A stretch of 64,000 nucleotides of DNA from Anas platyrhynchos. Lineage: Eukaryota > Chordata > Aves > Anseriformes > Anatidae. The stretch is taken from NCBI RefSeq assembly GCF_047663525.1, contig NC_092613.1:3683501-3747500 (forward strand), read 5' to 3'. Shown here in pieces: positions 26,828 through 35,890 of the stretch. The stretch's first letter is position 1; every line of letters begins with the position of its first letter. The notes beneath the pieces were generated by a model. It did not search any database, was not told the DNA's origin, and was given only the letters and a program-made list of their open reading frames with translations. The position numbers and the translations under genes are program-made.

Positions 26828-27089
26828 AAGCCTATTTACTCTGACTTCAATGATAAAACAACTCAATGTTAAACTGCTCAGCTGACCCAAGTCAGGTAAA
26901 CACACATCCAGACAGTATCATGAGACATCTCGCTGATTCTGCGGAACTCTGAGAAGAAGTAGGTTTGCAATTCAGCACTGGCAGTGCCAAATCACCCACT
27001 TTAACTTCCCATACCTGCTGCTGAATCTGCCCAGCTTGCACAACGATCTGCTCGGTGGAACTGTTACTGTTGGCTGTGTACTGCTCCAT
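17681..27089 (-). CDS. NFYA: NFYA, nuclear transcription factor Y subunit alpha (complete CDS, nine coding exons)
   Basis: NF-YA is the sequence-specific subunit of the trimeric CCAAT-binding factor. It docks on the NF-YB/NF-YC histone-fold dimer and inserts into the minor groove. Nine exons (27089-27015, 25314-25231, 22970-22824, 21542-21411, 20776-20671, 20175-20009, 19223-19050, 18668-18567, 17734-17681) join in frame to 346 aa; human has 347. Residues 1 to about 236 form the Gln-rich and then Ser/Thr-rich activation region. The A1 helix (YVNAKQYHRILKRRQARAK, about 265-283) binds NF-YB/C. The A2 segment (YLHESRHRHAMARKRGEGG, 297-315) contacts DNA. Both are identical to human as I recall it. 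The start is the ATG of MEQYTANSNSS. A noncoding first exon must lie upstream, probably in the CpG island near 30.06-30.15 kb. Two CCAAT boxes there suggest autoregulation. Confidence 0.97.
17735..18566 (-). other. NFYA: NFYA last intron
   Basis: GT/AG intron of 832 bp. It holds two near-identical 16-base copies (one mismatch) at 17943-17958 and 17987-18002, and nothing else recognised. Confidence 0.8.
18567..18668 (-). CDS. NFYA: NFYA coding exon, A2 DNA-binding segment
   Basis: Encodes KYLHESRHRHAMARKRGEGG and then RFFSPKEKDSPHMQ, 34 codons. It carries the His/Arg-rich CCAAT-recognition region. Donor CAG|GTAAGC. Confidence 0.97.
19050..19223 (-). CDS. NFYA: NFYA coding exon, A1 subunit-interaction helix
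   Basis: Encodes MVPGAGSVPAIQRIPLPG through GKIPKERR, 58 codons, including the helix that binds the NF-YB/NF-YC dimer. Donor AGG|GTGAGA. Confidence 0.97.
20009..20175 (-). CDS. NFYA: NFYA coding exon, Ser/Thr-rich activation region
   Basis: Completes a split Val codon and encodes TVPVTGMITIPAASLAGAQ through NVVNSGGMVM. Phase 1 at the acceptor, phase 0 at the donor (ATG|GTATGT). Human reads PVSGM where this reads PVTGM. Confidence 0.96.
20671..20776 (-). CDS. NFYA: NFYA coding exon, Gln-rich region
   Basis: Encodes TQQQIAVQGQQVAQTAEG through NADGTILQQ plus the first base of a split Val codon. Donor CAAG|GTAGGA. Confidence 0.96.
21411..21542 (-). CDS. NFYA: NFYA coding exon, Gln-rich region
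   Basis: Encodes IQLVQPGQIQIQGGQAVQ through QTAVTAGQTQ, 44 codons, with Gln at about one residue in three. Human has IQLVPPG where this has IQLVQPG. Confidence 0.96.
22824..22970 (-). CDS. NFYA: NFYA coding exon, Gln-rich region
   Basis: Encodes VQGQPLMVQVSGGQLITST through PVSGTQGLQQ, 49 codons. The acceptor CCTAG|GTC gives a single Val where human (recalled) has two, which explains 346 against 347 residues. Confidence 0.94.
22971..25230 (-). other. NFYA: NFYA intron between the cassette exon and the next coding exon
   Basis: A 2.26 kb intron. No repeat family or nested gene recognised. Confidence 0.75.
25231..25314 (-). CDS. NFYA: NFYA cassette exon (28 codons)
   Basis: Encodes QQGGVTAVQLQTEAQVASAS followed by GQQVQTLQ. 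At exactly 84 bp and phase 0 at both ends, skipping keeps the frame. This matches the known alternative exon that separates long and short NF-YA isoforms in mammals. Donor CAG|GTAGTG. Tandem CAGs at the acceptor could allow a one-Gln shift. Confidence 0.93.
25315..27014 (-). other. NFYA: NFYA intron upstream of the cassette exon
   Basis: A 1.7 kb intron carrying a T24A9 homopolymer junction at 26797-26829. Nothing else recognised. Confidence 0.75.
26797..26829. repeat. T24-A9 homopolymer junction
   Basis: 24 T followed directly by 9 A, able to form a 9-bp A:T hairpin. Intronic in NFYA. Confidence 0.9.
27015..27089 (-). CDS. NFYA: NFYA first coding exon
   Basis: Encodes MEQYTANSNSSTEQIVVQAG and then QIQQQ, 25 codons, the same as human. 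Donor CAG|GTATGG. Confidence 0.97.
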
Positions 27090-29430
27090 AGCGCTTCAGT
27101 TCCAACGCTGAACAAGGCACACCTCAGTCCGTGTAGCTGGCAAGGCAAGAAAAAAAACATGTGATAACTGTCCCAAGGCTGAAAAATTCGCATCATCCTA
27201 CAGTAGCTGGAAAGCAAACCACCTGCTACCAGTGAAGTGACGCCTTGGTCACAGTCACACAGTCAGAGCTGCTGCTTCACCAAGGACTTACCTCCTTCAT
27301 GGCACTGTACTTTCATTTATTAACAAAGCTGGCATTTTTATTTAAAAAAACACGTTATTATCTCAAACTCAATTCTGTAATTATCTTCAAGTAATAGCTG
27401 TAAACCTGCTTGTTTCGCTCTGCATATTCTGGCCTGTGGACAGCTGCCTACAGTGCTTACTGGCGGGGGAGAGCAGCGTTTGCTCTTAAAATCACAAAAC
27501 GCAACGGTTAGGTGCAAAACTGAATGAGATTTTGAGACTTCAATAAAGATAAGTGAAACAGGCTCTCCTTCCCCAACTACACGGCACTGCCTCCTTTTAT
27601 CTCTTCCTTCTTCTCCTCCTTTCTTGTATTTTCAAAACAGACAGCAGACCTCTCATTTCTTGGACTCTTGCCTAGCCACACAACGAACACAGAGCTGAAA
27701 TAAAATACTTGGTTCCATAACCTGCTTCTCCCTGACATTTCTTCTCAGCTGATCAACAAAGGAAGGATTCTTATGGCTACTTTTAATGATGTACTTGATT
27801 TAAGCTATGGCTGAGCATGTACCTACTGCTCCAGTGAAAAAGCAGAGTGTGACTTTCCTTTTTTTCAACCACAACAAAAAAAAAGCAACAGGCCCCTTCA
27901 GTTTTCAAAGAAATATATGAAATGCAGTCCCAATTTCCTCTAGCTGTAATAGACACTGCAGTAACTACCTAACGACACCGCTCACGTTCCCTGCTCCTTA
28001 GCTTTACAACATCCTTTGTACTTCAGTGCCTTGAGTTATCTTAGCAACGCTACCTTACTCCTGTAACCTTATAAAAAAACACAATGATTTTATTCACCAC
28101 GGATTTCTTCAGTGTTAACACCAAACACTGTGTAACTATGAAGAAACAGGCAAAAAGCAGTATGTAACAAAACAGATCAGAAGCACGTGTACTACGGGGG
28201 CCATAATGCTCAGCTGTAGTAGAGCAAGGATCAGATCTGTTGTTCACAATTTGGATGCAGCAACACTAACCCTGGAAATCACACGGATACTCTGAGTCCC
28301 AGCGCAGAAAGGCTCATTTGGATGCAATGTTGACTCCATCCTTGGCCCATTTAGTAACAGTTATTCCAGAGATTGCCCAAATATACTTAATTTCTGCCCT
28401 AAATGCTTGTGGGACTATCAGGAAACAGCTCCCACATCTCATTCTGCAGGGAAGTTTTTCAGTGACAAGCATGGGATGCCACTAAACTGTATTTGCCAAA
28501 AGTTCTCTGGCTTTCTTTACACCAAATTAAGCACAGGGATATGTATATTTGGGAACGCTTCTTCTCAGACCCCTGTGTCAAGCCCATATCTTGTTAGCAT
28601 AAAAAATCAGCAGCATCGTAGTCCTAATTCTTTGCACAAGCTGTGGCTAGCCAGCGTTATAGACAGAAGGTTTTACACGTGCCGGATCATCCTCCGAGGG
28701 ATTACTTCATTTCCTTCATGAGAGCAGAAGAGCAGCAGCGTTACTCTATCAGAGTTAAATCGCAACGATCGTGTTCTGCTTCAATGGGCGAGCTCCTCCC
28801 CCTGAGCTCACTTGTCAGCTCCTCCTCACTGGGCCCTTGTCTGCACTGAAGATGACTTCAGAGCTCGTTTTATTCACATGTTCACGTGTTTGCGTGCGAC
28901 TGAACCTACAGGAGCAGTTCCCTATGCCAGGAATTAGTCAGCACGAAAGTACCGTTGAGAAACACACCCCACATTTCCTGGAGAAAACCCAAGGAATTGG
29001 CACAGCTCTCCAGGGCTGATCACAGTCCTCAAAGGACACCAGCAGAGGACAGCCACCCCCACAAAGCCGGGGACAGGCTTTCACTGAACACCAGCACGGA
29101 GACGCCCCTGCCTCATCTCCCGCTGCTGAACGGGATCCAACGTGTGGCACCCGTGTGTTGTTTGCGGTCTCCATACCCAACTTGCAGGGCAGGGAGATTC
29201 AGACAGAGGCATTTTTACTGTGTGGCAGAACAGCCTGAGCCCTGGGGCTTTCCTCAGTGGGGCCGCAGCTCCCTGGGGGCAGCTCCCTTCAGATGGGGGC
29301 TCACAGCTGCCATTTGGTGCCTGGCACTGGGACTCCTGGAGGGGGTGGGGGGGGCTGCCCACCTTGGTAATGGGATGGGGAGTGAGAGGAGGGGATGAGG
29401 AGAAGAATGAAGAGAAGGTGCCCATCTGGC
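27090..29430 (-). other. NFYA: NFYA first intron and 5' leader region
   Basis: No coding exon belongs between the start codon and the CpG island. The first noncoding exon is expected near 30.06-30.15 kb, where a CCCGG|GTGAGC donor (minus strand, GT at 30062-30061) fits. No other gene recognised here. Confidence 0.55.
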
Positions 29431-29431
29431 A

Positions 29432-29670
29432 GCAGGAATCACTAAGGTTGGAAAAGACCTCCAAGATCATCCGGTCCAACCTACTGAACGGCATCCCCAG
29501 GCACCAGCCCCAACCTCTCCTGGAGCCCCCCCAGGGACGGGGACTCCCCCACCTCCCTGGGCAACCCGTCCCAACGCCTGCCCGCTCTGTCTGAGCAGAA
29601 ATGGCTCCTCATTGCCCACCTCAACCTCCCCTGGCACAGCTCCAGGCCGTTCCCTCGGCTCCCACCGGGG
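29432..29670 (-). mobile_element. CR1 LINE fragment (3' end)
   Basis: Contains AAGGTTGGAAAAGACCTCC, AAGATCATCCGGTCCAACC, CCTCCCTGGGCAACCCGTCC and CACCTCAACCTCCCCTGGCA, all diagnostic of the reverse-complemented CR1 3' end. It lies directly at the edge of the NFYA/OARD1 CpG island and is itself CpG-rich. Confidence 0.92.
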
Positions 29671-29679
29671 GACATCTGC

Positions 29680-30750
29680 CAAACTACAAGGCTCCCCCTC
29701 CCGAGGGCGGGGCCCTACCGCCCCCCAGCCGCCCCGTACAGGCAGGACCGGGCCCTACGGGGGAAGGAGGGCCGGGCAGGAGGGAGGCACTGCCGGAACC
29801 GGGCCGTGCCCGGGGCCTGCCCCGCTCCTTCCCCTCCACCCTCCCAGCACCTCCCGGTGCCCTCCGCAGCCTCCTCCCCGCTGCCCTCTCGTCCCCCCGG
29901 GTACCTCGCGGTACTCCTCCGTCCCCCCGGGACCTCCCCGTCCCCCTCGGGCCCCCTCCTGCCCCGGGGCCGTCCCCGTCCCCCTCCGCCGCCCCCGGCC
30001 CCCTGCCCCCGCCCGGCCCCGCCCGGGGCGCTGGGGGCGCCATCTTGGCTGCTCGCGCTCACCCGGGCCGCGCTCCCCCGGTTGGGCCCCGCCACTGATT
30101 GGCTCCGCCGCCGCCCGCCGCAGCCCAATCAGCGCCTCCGCGCAAGATGGCGGCCAACCCCGGACAAAGGCCGCCTCCCGCCGGCCCCGCCCCCCGCACG
30201 TGGCCCCCCTCGGCGGATGGCCCCGCCCGCCCGCCGCCCCCGCGCATGCGCCGTAGGGAGGGAGGGCGGCCGGCGGGGCGGTGACGGCCCGCAGTGCGCA
30301 CGCGCCGCTCCGGCTCCGCCCCCTCCCTCCCACCTCCTCCTCGGCCCCGCCTCCTGGCGCCTCGCGCGTGCGCCGTGGGGCGGCCGGCGGAATGTTCTGG
30401 GCGGGTACCATAGAGAGGGAGGTCCTCCGGGCTGCCTAGAGAGGCGGCTGAGGGGGGGCGGGGGGCGGCCATTTTGTGCGGGAGGCCGAGCGCGGCCTAG
30501 CGGTGAAGCGGGGCCGGGCCTGGCGATGTGGGCAGCGCTGGGCAGATTCGGGGCGGCGCCAGCCCCGCTCCTCCGGCTCCTTCCTCGCGCCCTGCCCGCT
30601 GGGGTTTCCCCCTGCCGCGTCTCCTTCCGGCCCGGAGCAGGAGCCGAGGCCCGTGGGTGCTGCTTCTGCGTTAGCCTCGGGCTGGGGCCTGCTGGCGCCT
30701 CACGGGCCGAGCTGTGGGGTGCTGCGGGTGCTTCATTCCCCCCTCCCCCA
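29680..30750. promoter_or_regulatory. CpG island, divergent NFYA / OARD1 promoter
   Basis: About 1 kb of extreme GC and CpG density between the 5' ends of NFYA (minus) and OARD1 (plus). Visible motifs: YY1-type GCCATCTTGG at 30040-30049 (minus), CAAGATGGCGGC at 30143-30154 (plus) and GCGGCCATTTTG at 30465-30476; CCAAT boxes at 30098-30102 (as ATTGG) and 30125-30129; NRF1-type sites at 30242-30251, 30295-30306 and 30364-30373; an E-box CACGTG at 30197-30202; several GC boxes. I see no TATA box. These features are typical of a housekeeping bidirectional promoter. Large open frames here are composition artefacts. Confidence 0.85.
30480..30652 (+). other. OARD1: Putative OARD1 exon 1 (5' UTR or alternative N-terminus)
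   Basis: A first exon must precede the acceptor at 30917. One candidate ends at the donor GCCC|GTGGGT (GT at 30653). It contains an ATG at 30526 that would read in frame into exon 2. The alternative donor GCG|GTGAAG (GT at about 30503) would remove that ATG and leave the exon purely untranslated. The transcript start is not determined. Confidence 0.4.
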
Positions 30751-30917
30751 CCCCGCAGCTGCTGCTTTTCTCTTTTTTCTCCTCCTCCTTTGCCAAGGGG
30801 GTGTTTTGTCTGCTTACAGTGGCCTCTAAAGGCAGTCTCAGCCCTGCGCCTTCTGTCACACGAGTTTATTGCCTAGTTTGGGGTTCTAACAACTTTTTCT
30901 CTCTGTCATCTTTCTAG

Positions 30918-30985
30918 CCACGGGAGTCTTCACCATAGCCCACGTTACCATGGCCACCCAGGTCTTCAAGGAGCAAGGGGAGAGA
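30918..30985 (+). CDS. OARD1: OARD1 exon 2 (contains start codon)
   Basis: Acceptor TTTCTAG|CC, ATG at 30950-30952, donor AGA|GTGCGT at 30986. It encodes [12 protein letters not shown]. The 32 bases before the ATG carry no in-frame stop. Confidence 0.88.
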
Positions 30986-32776
30986 GTGCGTAGAAAATGG
31001 GTTGTGTGGGCTATCGCTGTGATGCGTCTCTGTGAAGAGACGTTCCCTACTAACATGAGAGGTGGTTGTACCACGTAGCTTTGGGGAGGAGAGTGACTGC
31101 TTTTCAAGTTATTACTAATTTTCTTTTGCTTTTGTACTTCAATCGGTGAAGTACATATTTCACATCAGCACAGAGCTTAAGCGTTTGAATATCTAGGTGT
31201 ACGGAGCACTGCCATACTGGCAGCGTGTTGAGGATGTGCACTAAGGCACTTGTACTCTGTATTACATCATTTTCCTTTATCAGTTGTGTAAAATGAACTG
31301 CTGAGCTGGCACTTGATTATCATAGCTGATCCTGTAGAAAAGATAAGTTATCTTCTTGTCATGTTCACAGCTCATAATAAATCCGTTTACTTGTAAATGG
31401 CATCTAAAGCTCAGTGCCTCACAGGTGTTATCATGTGGGCTTGCCTAGCTGCAGGTGTGTTGTTATCACAGTCTGTCCTCTAAGCTTTCCCCCTTGTGTT
31501 TGTGTTGTTCCTCAGATCAAGTGTGTTAAGGGAGACCTTTTCTCATGCCCCCAGACGGACGCCTTGGCCCATTGCATCAGTGAGGACTGTCGCATGGGCG
31601 CAGGCATTGCTGTTCTTTTTAAGAAAAAGTTTGGAGGCGTCCAGGAGCTGTTGGATCAACGTGAGTGATACGTGTGGGGTAGGCATGTGGGGGCGTAAGG
31701 GTTAAATGGCTCCCAGCAGTAAGGGTGTTCCAAGGTAGGGGGGTTGCTGGGGTCATTATGTAGTGGACTTTAACTGTTTTAAAAGTAATGTTTTCCTTTT
31801 CTCTTTAGAAAAGAAAACTGGAGAGGTGGCAGTTCTCCAAAGAGATGACCGGTATATTTACTACCTGGTAAGAGGAGGACAGGACTCCAGCGCTTCCCTG
31901 TAACTAAGCTGTATTAGATGTTGTTACTAGGGCTTTAAGAGTTGTGAGGGATTTTTTGAGTATGTTCTTCTAAAAAAAGTGAGATGCATTACTCAAGTCT
32001 TCCTCCTTGAGGAGAAGCCAAGCTTCCTTGTGTGTGCATGTTCATACTTTGAAGTTCAGAGAATCAGCTGCTAATTTATACTGCTTCAAGCTATGAAGTG
32101 TAGTTCTTTTTTCTTTTATAGTAGCAAATCTGAAAGTAGAGACTCTTGAGTGTGGTGTAGCATGCTTTGAAAAAAAAAAAAGGTTGCAATGATTGCACCA
32201 AAGGCACTACTGACCTTTTATATTTATACTTAGATTACAAAGAAGAAAGTTTCTCATAAACCCACTTACGAGGATATGCGGAAGAGTTTAGAAGCCATGA
32301 AAACTCACTGTCTAAACAACGGAGTTACGGACATTTCCATGCCCAAGTAAGAATGCCAGTTAGTGTGCTATAAGTAATTCAGCGTTGCTCAGGTAGAACG
32401 ATTTTTGAGAGATGATTCCCTACTATGAGATAAGAGTTCAAGTATCCCCTTCAATATAACCCTTTTTTTCAATTGTGTAAATGAAGCGTGCGTTTCCCAG
32501 TGGGTTTAAATGATAGCAAAGCATTCGGGCTTGGTTATTTCTGTATTTTATCTGCATTATGTTGATTTGTGGTGAGTTAGTTCCACATAAAATTGTAGCT
32601 GCCTGAAGGGCTAGTTGTTCATAGCATGCTCCAAAAGAGCTCATTACAGTTGTTTTGGTGTCTTATTTTCCAGGATCGGGTGTGGACTTGACCGCTTGGA
32701 TTGGGATAAAGTTTCAGCAATACTTGGGGAAGTGTTTGAAGACACAGATATAAAGATTACCGTTTACACTCTGTGA
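30950..32776 (+). CDS. OARD1: OARD1, macrodomain ADP-ribose / O-acetyl-ADP-ribose hydrolase (complete CDS)
   Basis: OARD1 (TARG1) removes ADP-ribose from glutamate/aspartate on proteins and deacylates O-acetyl-ADP-ribose. In mammals it is nuclear and acts in DNA-damage-linked ADP-ribose turnover. Five exons (30950-30985, 31516-31660, 31809-31867, 32234-32346, 32674-32776) give 151 aa; human has 152. The macrodomain core [14 protein letters not shown] is intact. The catalytic pair, K84 and D125 in human, is present as Lys83 (in YYLITKKK) and Asp124 (in GCGLDRL). The chosen ATG lies in a strong Kozak context (ACCATGG), and [12 protein letters not shown] matches the human start in length. Exon 2 is also open in frame upstream of this ATG, so a longer form is possible. 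The gene is head-to-head with NFYA and convergent with APOBEC2. Confidence 0.96.
31516..31660 (+). CDS. OARD1: OARD1 coding exon, macrodomain loop
   Basis: Encodes [20 protein letters not shown] through GGVQELLDQ, including [17 protein letters not shown], the ADP-ribose-binding loop. Donor CAAC|GTGAGT. Confidence 0.97.
31809..31867 (+). CDS. OARD1: OARD1 coding exon
   Basis: Completes a Gln codon and encodes [19 protein letters not shown]. Acceptor CTTTAG|AA, donor CTG|GTAAGA. Confidence 0.95.
32234..32346 (+). CDS. OARD1: OARD1 coding exon with catalytic lysine
   Basis: Encodes [20 protein letters not shown] through GVTDISMP plus two bases of a Lys codon. The third residue is the lysine equivalent to human K84. 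Donor CCCAA|GTAAGA. Confidence 0.96.
32674..32776 (+). CDS. OARD1: OARD1 terminal coding exon with catalytic aspartate
   Basis: Completes the Lys codon and encodes [18 protein letters not shown] through DIKITVYTL, then TGA. The Asp of GCGLD is equivalent to human D125. Confidence 0.97.
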
Positions 32777-33850
32777 GCAGAAGAGTTCAAAGATGGCCTC
32801 GTTTCCCTTGCTTTCAAGAATGGCAACTTCTTAACTTGATGAGAGGGGGAAACTGCATGCTGAGCACATTCTTCTGAGTATAGCTCACTCCTGTGTTGGC
32901 AGTGGCTTAATAGGAAAACAAAAAGAGCAGAAGTCCCAGAGCAGCTAATTTAGGATGCTGTGTTTAGGGAGGCTGTGTTGAACCCTCAGGGAGTTTCTGG
33001 CATGTCCCACGAAGCCACCAGATGTCACTGGTCCTCCGCAGAGCACCTGGCTGTGAACTGGAGCTTCTGTTGAAAGCAGCCAGTTCCTGTGCAGAGTGAA
33101 ATTGGAGCTGCCTGCTGCTGCTTATTAGTTGATTTGTTCTGGTTCATCAGGATGAGCTGTGGAGCCCTGCCATTTCTATTTTTTTAAAGTTTTGCTGTGT
33201 TCACATAAAGTATAATTACTCTATATAAGATTGAAAATTTTTATCTTTTGGAAGCAAGTATTTTTGTTATGAGACTGTGCCAAGGAGAATTGTGCTGTCA
33301 ACGTGAAGCAAATGTTTCCGCAGTGCTCTGCTGTCAGATCAGAGCACAGTCATTGCAAAGAACATCCCTATGTATACGTTTTGGCTGTACACAACTGGAG
33401 GAAAAAGGTTTTGAAAGGGGATCCTGGAGACTTGTAAAGACACCTAGTTGGTGTATTTTGTGTGATATGACTCATATGGCATGAAGAACTCAGTTTTTTG
33501 AGTCTTCGCATATGAACGACTGATGGGCTGTAAAAAAAAAAAATGGTGTGGAAGGCAAGGTTTGCTTTTTGCCTTTTTTTTTTTTTTTTAACTGCTTTTG
33601 TGGTTGAGCTGTTGTGTATGGTTTGGTGTTTGTTGTCACCAGATAATCACAAATCAGTGTATTAGACCGATGCTGTACACTGGAGTTTGGAAAATTTGCT
33701 TCCAGTGCTGAAGAACTAACCCACTCTCAGCATTTCCTTTGTTTCTTTTTTTCCCCACTGTCCTGTAATACCAAATGTTTTGACTTCTGTCATACTGAAT
33801 GCTTGTGAAAATGCAAGATATGTTGAATAAAACTAATAGATGAGACAGTC
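32777..33850 (+). other. OARD1: OARD1 3' UTR (approximate)
   Basis: About 1.05 kb from the stop to just past the AATAAA at 33826-33831. Contains only A/T homopolymers and no repeat family. Confidence 0.7.
33826..33831 (+). terminator. OARD1: OARD1 polyadenylation signal
   Basis: AATAAA about 1.05 kb after the stop, followed by a T/GT-rich stretch (TTTTGTTGTTG). Confidence 0.75.
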
Positions 33851-35560
33851 AAGATTTTGTTGTTGTAAAATAGGGTTCCTAGTTACTTTTTATGACCTAT
33901 TAAACGTATGGAGCCTTTTCTGTTTTGTGTGTTATGGATGAATCTATTGTATGTTTTCGTTATTTATGCAGACCTGCAAATTCTGTTTGTCTGTAAGAGC
34001 TTCATACTGTTCCTCTCTGTTGACTATCCTTTTTTTTTTTTTTTTTGTGAACTTATTTTTTCGCTATAGCTAAATCCACAACTCAGAGAAATAAACTGAG
34101 TAAAGCAAATAGGAACTGGGAGTATTGAGCTGATCATGAGTGAACATCAGGACTGTTCATTGATTTAGTTCCTGTGCTTATTTATGTTTGTTTCTTAGAG
34201 CCAGTGGCAAAGACATGAAATCCACAGTGGCTGCACAAAGGTGTTCTCACTGCTGCTTGTTTTTGTTGCCTGGAAAGTTTGTGCCAGAATTGAGTGCAGT
34301 TTAGTGAAGAGACTTCTGCAGTCAGGGTGTGTGTGGGTGTAGCACCATTCCAGCCTGTGACTGCAGCAACCAACATCAAAAAGTAATTGGAAGAACAACC
34401 CCTGTCTGGCTCGGTTTTCTAGCTGATGAGCTTCCCTGTGACCTTTGGTCTGAGCTTTGTTTTACATAGGAGGACTGTGCTTTCCATTTCCCTCTGTGTC
34501 TCCATGTTTGCACGTACTCATGAAACTTTTTGGCACCTAGTAACGCTCCCTTTTCATCGTGCTGCACTTTGGAAGGAAATATTTCACATGGGGCTGTCCC
34601 AGGATGTCTCACTTGCCAGATTAATTTTAGGGCCTCTTTGAAATAGAGAAGGAATAACAATGCTTTACTTCTTTTCAATGGCTTCCAATTTTATTTCACT
34701 TTCCTTTTCCCAGTTTTATATCACAGACATCATGGAACAAGGGGAAAAAGGTATTTGATGCATTTTAAATCAAGTACTGTTGGCTCCATCATAATGGTAC
34801 AATTGATGAGTTAACCCTAATTTAAATCACAGTTACTATTATTGAGAAGGACAAAGAATAATTTTTTTTATTCATCCTAACTCCCTTTCTTTCTTAATAT
34901 TTATGAAGTATATTCTTTCTAGATACATTTATCTAATCAGCAGCTTTGTTCTATGATCTCTTCTCCTAAAGTAGTCCTGGTATGCGAGGCCTACACCCTT
35001 GTCCTGTTGATCCACTGCGATCCATTTTGTTCAAGGCTTTAACCATGCAGTTCGTTGCCTTTTCTTACAGCAGAGGCAGCACAGGTTTGTTTCAGGAGGG
35101 GGGAGAGGGAAGGTTGAGTGCAGAAGAACAAAAAATAAACCAGAAAATCCCAGACACCAGAGGTGTTGTACATGTATTGGTAGTCCATCAGAGCCTAATC
35201 TTGCAGGAGTTAGTACTGCGTCTGCTGGAGTCAAAGCTTTGGAAAGCAGGAGTGTGCTAGATGTCAAGTCTGCCACATCTCTTTTCGCAGATCTTTTCTG
35301 AATTGGTCCTGTGAAGAAGAGAGAGGTGTGTTAGAAGCTTCACATGCTTTTGTGTTTCACTACTTAAATAGGTGACTCCAAGATGATACTATCCCTTAAA
35401 AAAGGAATTGTAATGATAACTGACTTCCTTGTGTATAATTTTTGTTTCGGTTTTTGTTCCAGAGCGCTAGAGTTTGGGGGCGGAGGAAATTCTATTTTTT
35501 TTGTATGTTTCTGTTGTGCTTTCACATGCATTTGAGTATCATGCCTGCAGGAAACGGGTA
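33851..35560. other. Convergent intergenic gap OARD1-APOBEC2; nothing recognised
   Basis: About 1.7 kb between the two tail-to-tail polyadenylation sites. Contains poly-T runs and no conserved coding segment. Confidence 0.7.
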
Positions 35561-35562
35561 TT

Positions 35563-35568
35563 TTTATT
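35563..35568 (-). terminator. APOBEC2: APOBEC2 polyadenylation signal (candidate)
   Basis: TTTATT on the + strand is AATAAA on the gene strand, about 320 bases after the APOBEC2 stop. Confidence 0.65.
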
Positions 35569-35890
35569 GTGTCTAGTGACCCTACCTTTTAAATCTTTTT
35601 TTTTTTTTTTTTTCTGGAGGTGTTTACTCTGAGGGGAGAAACAAGCTTTCAATCCCTGAAGCTTCTGCTGTGAAGAAGCCAATTGTATCGTTAATACCTT
35701 TGAAGGGGGGAAGGTACTGCCTATGAGAATTCTCAGTATTTTGGTACTGACAAGCATAGCTGGGTACATATGGGAGTAACAGTAATTGGAAATTACTCTG
35801 TTATGCCTTGAACAACCTGAAGAAAAAGAGGAATTTAATATTAACATAAGGAGCTAGGTGAGCAAATAGAAATCCTCACTCACGTGAGCT

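Noticed and set aside
29612-30876. Several long open frames (up to 356 codons) on both strands around 29.6-30.9 kb
   Set aside because: They coincide with the CpG island, overlap each other in several frames and consist of Pro/Arg/Ala/Gly. High GC makes stop codons rare. Only the short stretch after the ATG at 30526 has an independent argument (in-frame continuity with OARD1 exon 2).
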